Shown here one piece after another: positions 58,402-64,000 of a stretch of DNA of 64,000 bases. This stretch comes from Massilia yuzhufengensis (lineage in GTDB: Bacteria; Pseudomonadota; Gammaproteobacteria; Burkholderiales; Burkholderiaceae_D), in contig NZ_FOLD01000023.1 of assembly GCF_900112225.1 (NCBI RefSeq), forward strand, positions 1 through 64,000. Reading direction: 5' to 3'. The position numbers and the translations under genes are program-made. Below the pieces are notes generated by a model. That model was given only the letters and a program-made list of their open reading frames with translations, was not told where the DNA came from and made no database searches. Numbering within the stretch: the first letter of the stretch is position 1; each line of letters begins with the position of its first letter.

Positions 58402-59631
58402 ATGGAACTTAACGACAAGCTAGAAATACTGGCCGACGCTGCGAAGTACGACGCGTCCTGCGCCAGCAGTGGCGCGCCGAAGCGGGGTTCCGAGGGCAAG
58501 GATGGCCTGGGCGCCACTACCGGCATGGGCATTTGCCACAGCTATACGCCGGACGGCCGCTGCGTTTCGCTGCTCAAGATCCTGCTCACCAACTTCTGCG
58601 TCTACGACTGCCAGTACTGCATCAACCGCCGCACGTCCAATGTGCCGCGCGCCCGCTTCTCGGTCGACGAAGTGGTCAAGCTCACCCACGATTTCTACGT
58701 CCGCAACTACATCGACGGCCTGTTCCTGAGCTCGGGCATCATCCAGTCCTCCGACTACACGATGGAGCAGCTGGTGGCCGTGGCGCGCCAGTTGCGAGAA
58801 GTGCATAATTTCCGCGGCTATATTCACCTGAAAACCATTCCGGACGCCGACCCGCTGCTTATCGCCGAAGCGGGCCGCTGGGCCGACCGCCTGTCCGTCA
58901 ACATCGAGCTGCCCACCCACGACAGCGTGAGCCGCCTCGCGCCAGAAAAGAACGTGCACACCATCAAGCTGGCGATGGGGTCCATTCGCCGCAAGCTCGA
59001 CCAGAAAGCCGAGGAACCGCGCGCCCCGGCCTTCGCCCCGGCGGGCCAGAGCACGCAAATGATCGTCGGCGCCGACGCCAGCGACGACCACACCATCCTC
59101 AATACGGCGGAAACGCTCTACGGCAGCTACAAGCTCAAGCGGGTGTATTACTCGGCCTTCAGCCCCATCCCCCAGAGCCCGAAAAGCGTGCCGCTGGCGC
59201 CGCCGCCCTTGCTGCGCGAGCACCGCCTGTACCAGGCCGACTTCCTGCTGCGCGGCTATGGCTTCACGGCGGGCGAACTGATGCCGGCGGCCGGCAACCT
59301 GGCGCTCGACGTCGATCCCAAGCTGGGCTGGGCATTGGTCAACCGCGAGCATTTCCCACTCGACCTGAACCGCGCCGACGAAAACATGATCGCGCGCGTG
59401 CCCGGCATCGGCCTGCGCAACGCCAAGCGCATCGTCGAGCTGCGCCGTATCCGCCGTATCCGCTGGGAAGACCTGTCGCGCCTGCGCTGCAGCATGAAGA
59501 AGCTGGCGCCCTTCATCGTCACGGCCGACTACAAGCCCGCGCAGGGCGCGGCCAGTTCCCACCTCCTGCGGCGCCACCTGGCCGATGCGTCCGAGCAGAT
59601 GAACCTGTGGCCGGAACTGCAGGCGGCATGA
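58402..59631 (+). CDS. radical SAM protein linked to DNA repair (TIGR03916 type)
   Basis: The 409-residue product has the radical SAM cluster motif CVYDCQYC (Cx3Cx2C) after LLKILLTNF, a TIM-barrel body, and a C-terminal helix-hairpin-helix (ARVPGIGLRNAKRIVELRR) typical of DNA binding. It matches the 'putative DNA modification/repair radical SAM' family, always found with a DUF4130-UdgX partner. Its stop overlaps the start of that partner as ATGA. Its substrate is unknown. Confidence 0.92.
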   Translation: MELNDKLEILADAAKYDASCASSGAPKRGSEGKDGLGATTGMGICHSYTPDGRCVSLLKILLTNFCVYDCQYCINRRTSNVPRARFSVDEVVKLTHDFYVRNYIDGLFLSSGIIQSSDYTMEQLVAVARQLREVHNFRGYIHLKTIPDADPLLIAEAGRWADRLSVNIELPTHDSVSRLAPEKNVHTIKLAMGSIRRKLDQKAEEPRAPAFAPAGQSTQMIVGADASDDHTILNTAETLYGSYKLKRVYYSAFSPIPQSPKSVPLAPPPLLREHRLYQADFLLRGYGFTAGELMPAAGNLALDVDPKLGWALVNREHFPLDLNRADENMIARVPGIGLRNAKRIVELRRIRRIRWEDLSRLRCSMKKLAPFIVTADYKPAQGAASSHLLRRHLADASEQMNLWPELQAA

Positions 59632-61112
59632 ACCCCACCGGCGCCGTCAGCAGCAGCCAGCCGCTGCAGGTGGCCAGCTTTGCCGAATGGCGGGCGGCGG
59701 CGCGCGAGCTGCTGCGGGAAGGCATTCCCCCGGAAGCCGTCACCTGGGGCACGCCGGAAGGAGGCGACCTGTTTTCCGGTGCGCCTGCTGCGCCCCCGCC
59801 TCATGCGGCCATCCCCTTGCCACCAGCGCACGGCCCACGACCGCCGACCGCGCTCTTGCCCCGCTCCATGCTCGAGATGCTGCAGAAGGCCGCCTGCTTC
59901 CGCGCCCCGGACCGCTGGGCCTTCCTGTACCGCGTGCTGTGGCGCTGGCAGCTGGGCGAGCACGACGTGCAGTCGGCGGCCGACCCGGACGGCTCGCGCC
60001 TGCACGGCATGGTCAAGGCGGTGCGCCGCGAGGAGCACGACATGCACGCCTATATCCGCTTCCGCGAACGCCCGCTTGAGGCCGGTGCGCCGCGCTTCGT
60101 CGCCTGGTTCGAGCCGGCCCACGACGTGCTGCCCCAGGTCGCCCAGCATTTCGTGGCCCGCATGGGCAAGGTGAGCTGGATGATCGCCACCCCCGAGGCC
60201 AGCGTGCTGTGGGACGGCGCCACGCTGCACAATACCGGCCCGCTGATGTCGAGCGCGGCCGACCTGGATGACGCCGGAGAGGCGCTCTGGCTCACCTATT
60301 ACCGCAGCATCTTCAACCCGGCGCGCGTGAACGCCCAGCTGATGCAAAGCCACATCCCCTCGCGCTTCTGGAAGAACCTGCCCGAGGGCGCGATTGTCCC
60401 GTCGATGGTCAGCCAGGCCGAACTCGGCGCGCGCAAGATCGGCCAGGTGCAGTCGCTCGGCCGCAAGAGCGGCGCCACCATCCCGATCACGGCCGAAAAA
60501 GCCCAGCCCGACCGTGAGCAGCCCTCCAGCCTCGACGAATGCCGGCGCTGCGAGCTGTGGCAGTACGCGACCCAGGCCGTTCCCGGCGAAGGGGCGAAGC
60601 ACGCGCCCATCATGGTGGTGGGCGAGCAGCCGGGCGACCAGGAAGACCTGGCCGGCCAGCCCTTCGTGGGCCCGGCCGGCAAGCTGCTCGACCGCGTGTT
60701 CGCCCAGGCCGAGGTCGACCGCAAGGCGATCTACCTCACCAACGCGGTCAAGCACTTCAAGTGGGAACCGAAGGGCAAGCGCCGCATCCACAAGACGCCG
60801 GCCCAGCGCGAGGTCGAAGCCTGCCACTACTGGCTGGAAAAGGAGCTGGCGGCGGTCAAGCCCAAGGTCATCGTGGCGATGGGCTCGACCGCGCTCAAGT
60901 CGGTGCTGGGCAAGGGCAGCGTCACGCTCAAGGACACGCTGGGCAAGCCGATCCGCCATGACGGCTACTGGGTGGTCACGATTTATCACCCATCCTACGT
61001 GCTGCGGGTACCGGACGAAGCGGCCAAGCAGGAAGCGTTTTCGGTGATGGTCAAGGGCTTGAGGCTGGCGCACGAACTGCTCGAGCGGCCCGACACCGCG
61101 GAACCTGGCTGA
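59628..61112 (+). CDS. DUF4130-UdgX fusion, uracil-DNA cross-linking glycosylase
   Basis: The 494-residue fusion has an N-terminal DUF4130 domain (about 1-270; MLEMLQKAACFRAPDRWAFLYRVLW, HDMHAYIRFRER) and a C-terminal UdgX domain. The latter has GEQPGDQEDLAGQPFVGPAGKLL and the diagnostic R-loop KRRIH (Arg385, Arg386, Ile387, His388). In characterised UdgX that His becomes covalently joined to the abasic site after uracil removal. A late HPSYVLR motif is present. It is coupled to the radical SAM gene; together they form a DNA-repair unit of unclear overall reaction. Confidence 0.93.
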   Translation: MNPTGAVSSSQPLQVASFAEWRAAARELLREGIPPEAVTWGTPEGGDLFSGAPAAPPPHAAIPLPPAHGPRPPTALLPRSMLEMLQKAACFRAPDRWAFLYRVLWRWQLGEHDVQSAADPDGSRLHGMVKAVRREEHDMHAYIRFRERPLEAGAPRFVAWFEPAHDVLPQVAQHFVARMGKVSWMIATPEASVLWDGATLHNTGPLMSSAADLDDAGEALWLTYYRSIFNPARVNAQLMQSHIPSRFWKNLPEGAIVPSMVSQAELGARKIGQVQSLGRKSGATIPITAEKAQPDREQPSSLDECRRCELWQYATQAVPGEGAKHAPIMVVGEQPGDQEDLAGQPFVGPAGKLLDRVFAQAEVDRKAIYLTNAVKHFKWEPKGKRRIHKTPAQREVEACHYWLEKELAAVKPKVIVAMGSTALKSVLGKGSVTLKDTLGKPIRHDGYWVVTIYHPSYVLRVPDEAAKQEAFSVMVKGLRLAHELLERPDTAEPG

Positions 61113-61150
61113 CCCCGGCCGGCGCAGGCGGGCTGTTGTACAGGCACCGC

Positions 61151-61203
61151 ACGACATGAAAAATGTCGTTATCGAACTGGTCACAAAAGCGTGAATATTC
61201 ACG
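61151..61203. promoter_or_regulatory. two palindromes upstream of the TorF-like gene
   Basis: ACGACAT/ATGTCGT arms with a GAAAA loop (61151-61169) and a perfect 14-bp palindrome CGTGAATATTCACG (61190-61203) lie 90-142 bp before the porin start, in the 180-bp gap after udgX. They are likely operator sites; no regulator is known. Confidence 0.5.
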
Positions 61204-61292
61204 TTTGTCTCGTAGAATTTCCGTACGGCATTAATTGCTGAGCGAGCGGAAACTGTCCGCGCCGCCCTCCGCCGGACCTTCGCGAGACCACC

Positions 61293-62126
61293 ATGACTTC
61301 CGTTTTCCCCCGGCTGATGCCGGTGTCGTCCCTGTTGCTGGCCCTGCTGGCCATCCCTGCCGCCCACGCCGACAACGCCGACAACGCCGATCGCCCTGCA
61401 CCCGCCGCCGAGGCCCCGGCCCCGGCCCCGGCAGCGAGCCTGAGCGCCTCGGTCACCTTCGCTTCCCAGTACGTCTCGCGCGGCATGCGCCAGAGCTGGG
61501 GCCGTCCCGCCCTGCAGGCCGGCGCCGACTACGTCCACCCGAGCGGCTGGTCGGCCGGCACCTGGGCCTCCACCGTCGACGACCGCTTCGTCGAGGGCGG
61601 CCGCGCCGAATGGGACCTGTACGGCGGTTACGCCGGCACGCTGGGCCCGGTCGGCTACAGCCTGGTCGCCGTCCACTACCGCTATCCGGGTGCGCTCATC
61701 AAGGCCAGCGCCACCAGATACGATTACACCGAAGTCGTCCCCGGCGTGAGCTTCGGGTCGTTTTACGCCAAGTACAACCGCACCGTGTCGCGCGACTTCT
61801 TCGGCATCGCCAACGCGCGCGGCACCGGCTACCTCGACATCGGCGCCAACCACGAGCTGGGCCACGGCCTCACGCTCAACCTGCATGCCGGCGACGGCCG
61901 GGTGGCCGGCGCGGGCAACGCCATCTGGGACTGGCGCGACGTCAAGGTGGGCGCCACCAGGTCGCTCGAGGGGGGCTGGAGCGTGGCCGCCGCCTGGACC
62001 CGCGCCTGGGGCGCCACCGATGCCTACGACCGCTACACCACCGGCGTGCCGCGCGCGCGCGGCGCGATCGCCATTTCCAATCCCGCCAAGGGCACGTTCG
62101 CCGTGAGCCTGGCACGCACTTTCTAA
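61293..62126 (+). CDS. TorF-family putative porin
   Basis: The 277-residue product has a signal peptide ([15 protein letters not shown]), an Ala/Pro-rich linker and a beta-barrel domain matching the TorF (Gcw_chp) family: [69 protein letters not shown]. It ends in a terminal Phe typical of outer-membrane proteins. Substrate is unknown. The chemoreceptor gene follows at 16 bp. Confidence 0.88.
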   Translation: MTSVFPRLMPVSSLLLALLAIPAAHADNADNADRPAPAAEAPAPAPAASLSASVTFASQYVSRGMRQSWGRPALQAGADYVHPSGWSAGTWASTVDDRFVEGGRAEWDLYGGYAGTLGPVGYSLVAVHYRYPGALIKASATRYDYTEVVPGVSFGSFYAKYNRTVSRDFFGIANARGTGYLDIGANHELGHGLTLNLHAGDGRVAGAGNAIWDWRDVKVGATRSLEGGWSVAAAWTRAWGATDAYDRYTTGVPRARGAIAISNPAKGTFAVSLARTF

Positions 62127-62142
62127 GAACGACGGAGACAAC

Positions 62143-64000
62143 ATGATCGACAAGACGCTGCCGCGCACCCCCCGCGGGTTTGCCCTTTCCCTGACCGCCA
62201 AGGTCTGCATCACCGCTACCGCGCTGGTGGTGCTCAGCCTGGGCGCCACCTCGACCTTCATCGGTATCGAGAGCAGCACCACGTCGCAGGAAGCGGCCAT
62301 GGTGCAGGCGCGCACCGCCGCGCGCGAAGCGTCGGCCGCACTGCAGGGGCGCCTGGGCGCCGGCATGGCGCGGGTGCAGGCGATGTCGGTCGCGATGGCC
62401 GCGGGACGCGGCGCGGAGGTGCCGCTGGTGCGCGAACAGGTCAACGGGATCGTCAAGTCCGCGCTGCTGTCCAGCGACGACTTCGTCGGCATGTCGGTGT
62501 CCTTCGAGCCCGATGCACTGGACGGCAAGGACGCCGAGTACGCCGGCAAGTCGCCGGAATACGACGCCACCGGCCGCTTCCTGCCGTACTGGACCCGGGG
62601 CGCCGACGGCGCCGCGCGGGTCGAGCCGATCGTCTTCGTCGCCACCCCGGGCGGCAACGACTGGTACGACGTGCCGAAAGCCACCCGCAAGCCGCACTTC
62701 ACCGAACCCTACCAGTACCCGATCAACGGCAAGAACGAGCTGATTGCCTCGCTGGCCGCGCCGATCGTCGTGGACGGCAAGTTCGTCGGCGTGACCACCG
62801 CCGACTTCATGCTCACCGGCCTGGGCAAGATGCTGGCCGCGATGCCGCGCGTCGAAGGCGGCACGCTGTCGCTGGTGTCGAGCGGCGGCCTGTACGCCAG
62901 CCACATCGAGCAGGCGCGCAACGGCAAGAAGGCCGAGGACCTGCCGGCCGCCGCGCTCGACGCGGTACGCCAGGGTAAAGCGTACGAATACGTCGATGCC
63001 AAGGACACCATCCACCTGCTGCAGCCGCTGCAGGTGCACCCGGACATCGCGCCGTGGTCGATTGCGCTGTCCTTCCCGAAGAGCGTCGCCACGGCGTCAT
63101 CGCGCGCGCTGGTCGGCTACGCGCTGATGGTGTCGGTGGTGTGCGCCGTGATCGCCGCCTTCGTGATGGTGTCGGTGCTGCGCCGCCTGACCCGTCCGCT
63201 GCGCACGCTCAGCGCTACCATGACCGACCTGTCCAGCGGTAACGCCGACCTGAGCGCCCGCCTCGACGCGCGCGGCAACGACGAACTGGCGCAGATCGCC
63301 GCGGGTTTCAACGGCTTCGTCGGCAAGATCCAGGACGTGCTGGCGCGTGTGCGCAGCAGCTCCGATGCGGTGGCCGTGGCCTCCAGCGAGATTCGCCAGG
63401 GGAACACCGACCTGTCGGTGCGCACCGAGCAGCAGGCCAGCGCGCTGGAGGAAACGGCGGCGTCGATGGAAGAACTCAACGGCACCGTACGGCAGAACGC
63501 CGACAACGCGCGCCAGGCCAACCAGCTGGCCGAATCGGCCAGCCAGATCGCCACCCGCGGCGGCGACGTGGTGGCCCGCGTGGTTGACACCATGGCCTCG
63601 ATCAGCGACTCCTCGAAGAAGGTGGTGGACATCATCGGCGTGATCGACAGCATCGCCTTCCAGACCAACATCCTGGCGCTGAACGCCGCCGTCGAAGCGG
63701 CGCGCGCCGGTGAACAGGGCCGCGGCTTCGCCGTGGTCGCGACCGAAGTGCGCAACCTGGCCCAGCGCAGCGCCGCCGCCGCCAAGGAAATCAAGACCCT
63801 GATCGGCGACTCGGTCGACAAGGTCGGCGTCGGCCGCACCCTGGTGGCGGAAGCCGGCAAGACGATGGGCGACGTGGTGTCGAGCGTGCGCCGCGTGAGC
63901 GACATCGTGGCCGAGATCAGCGCCGCCAGCGCGGAGCAGAGCAGCGGCATCGGCCAGGTCAACCAGGCCATCGTGCAGATGGACGGCGTGACCCAGCAGA
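62143..64000 (+). CDS. methyl-accepting chemotaxis protein (3' end beyond window)
   Basis: About 619 residues are visible. The layout is membrane helix ([21 protein letters not shown]), a periplasmic dCache-type sensor domain (about 45-315; [47 protein letters not shown]), second membrane helix ([19 protein letters not shown]), HAMP domain and the signalling domain with the hairpin tip [38 protein letters not shown]. It reports an external ligand to CheA/CheW. It follows the porin by 16 bp, possibly in one operon. Confidence 0.95.
   Translation, partial: MIDKTLPRTPRGFALSLTAKVCITATALVVLSLGATSTFIGIESSTTSQEAAMVQARTAAREASAALQGRLGAGMARVQAMSVAMAAGRGAEVPLVREQVNGIVKSALLSSDDFVGMSVSFEPDALDGKDAEYAGKSPEYDATGRFLPYWTRGADGAARVEPIVFVATPGGNDWYDVPKATRKPHFTEPYQYPINGKNELIASLAAPIVVDGKFVGVTTADFMLTGLGKMLAAMPRVEGGTLSLVSSGGLYASHIEQARNGKKAEDLPAAALDAVRQGKAYEYVDAKDTIHLLQPLQVHPDIAPWSIALSFPKSVATASSRALVGYALMVSVVCAVIAAFVMVSVLRRLTRPLRTLSATMTDLSSGNADLSARLDARGNDELAQIAAGFNGFVGKIQDVLARVRSSSDAVAVASSEIRQGNTDLSVRTEQQASALEETAASMEELNGTVRQNADNARQANQLAESASQIATRGGDVVARVVDTMASISDSSKKVVDIIGVIDSIAFQTNILALNAAVEAARAGEQGRGFAVVATEVRNLAQRSAAAAKEIKTLIGDSVDKVGVGRTLVAEAGKTMGDVVSSVRRVSDIVAEISAASAEQSSGIGQVNQAIVQMDGVTQQ

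Noticed and set aside
59529..62702. Open frame of 1057 codons antisense to udgX, torF and the chemoreceptor
   Set aside because: Shadow frame crossing several genes and intergenic gaps; no recognisable protein.

Overview
The window is high-GC DNA of a betaproteobacterium, most likely Oxalobacteraceae close to Massilia/Telluria. This is inferred from gene content and order: a divergent pair of blocks lptD-surA-pdxA-rsmA and amgK-murU-pepP-ubiH, fur next to bamE-dapB, leuS-lptE-holA-proA, a three-part proton-translocating transhydrogenase (pntAA-pntAB-pntB), and many GAF/EAL/HDOD signalling proteins. Almost every gene has a strong high-GC codon pattern. The clear exceptions are an IS4-type transposase cut by the left edge and a lower-GC island at about 25.1-28.1 kb.

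Layout. 0-3.9 kb is an iron module: bfr and bfd face feoA-feoB and a small Cys-rich membrane protein across a Fur-box region; fur itself lies at 38 kb. 4-5.2 kb holds a secreted COG4315-type protein and a glutathione transferase. 5.3-11.8 kb is a tightly packed four-gene operon of exported proteins: a DUF1800 lipoprotein, a DUF1501 Tat substrate, an RTX/M10 metalloprotease with DUF4214, and a DUF4214 lipoprotein with a CxxCH haem motif. 11.9-15.8 kb has a 5'-3' exonuclease, a receiver-like protein without its phospho-acceptor, and two GAF-domain regulators, one with an EAL domain. 15.8-17.4 kb is mnmA-nudJ and 17.7-20.6 kb the transhydrogenase operon. 20.8-25.1 kb is the amgK-murU-pepP-ubiH operon on the minus strand. 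A group II intron of about 2.4 kb with an RT/maturase/HNH protein sits 31 nt upstream of amgK, in the gap that normally separates amgK from lptD.

28.1-33.7 kb is the outer-membrane biogenesis block lptD-surA-pdxA-rsmA. 34-36.7 kb has a small exported peptide, two paralogous lipoproteins and a HAD hydrolase. 36.7-48.98 kb is mostly housekeeping: hrcA, fur, bamE, dapB, a barstar-like protein, leuS, lptE, holA, proA, a HemJ-like protein, an rRNA methyltransferase and a Bcr/CflA exporter. 49.2-55.2 kb is a signalling operon (HDOD-GAF-histidine kinase, REC-PAS-GGDEF-EAL regulator, Sel1-repeat protein) preceded by a pair of regularly spaced palindromes. 55.3-58.1 kb is an M16 peptidase whose zinc motif reads HxxEQ. 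58.4-61.1 kb is a radical SAM plus DUF4130-UdgX DNA-repair pair. The window ends with a TorF-like porin and a methyl-accepting chemotaxis protein cut by the right edge.

A family of GC-rich palindromes (core GTTCCGGC-GAAG-GCCGGAAC and variants) occupies many intergenic gaps, often as inverted pairs. No rRNA, tRNA or CRISPR array was recognised.
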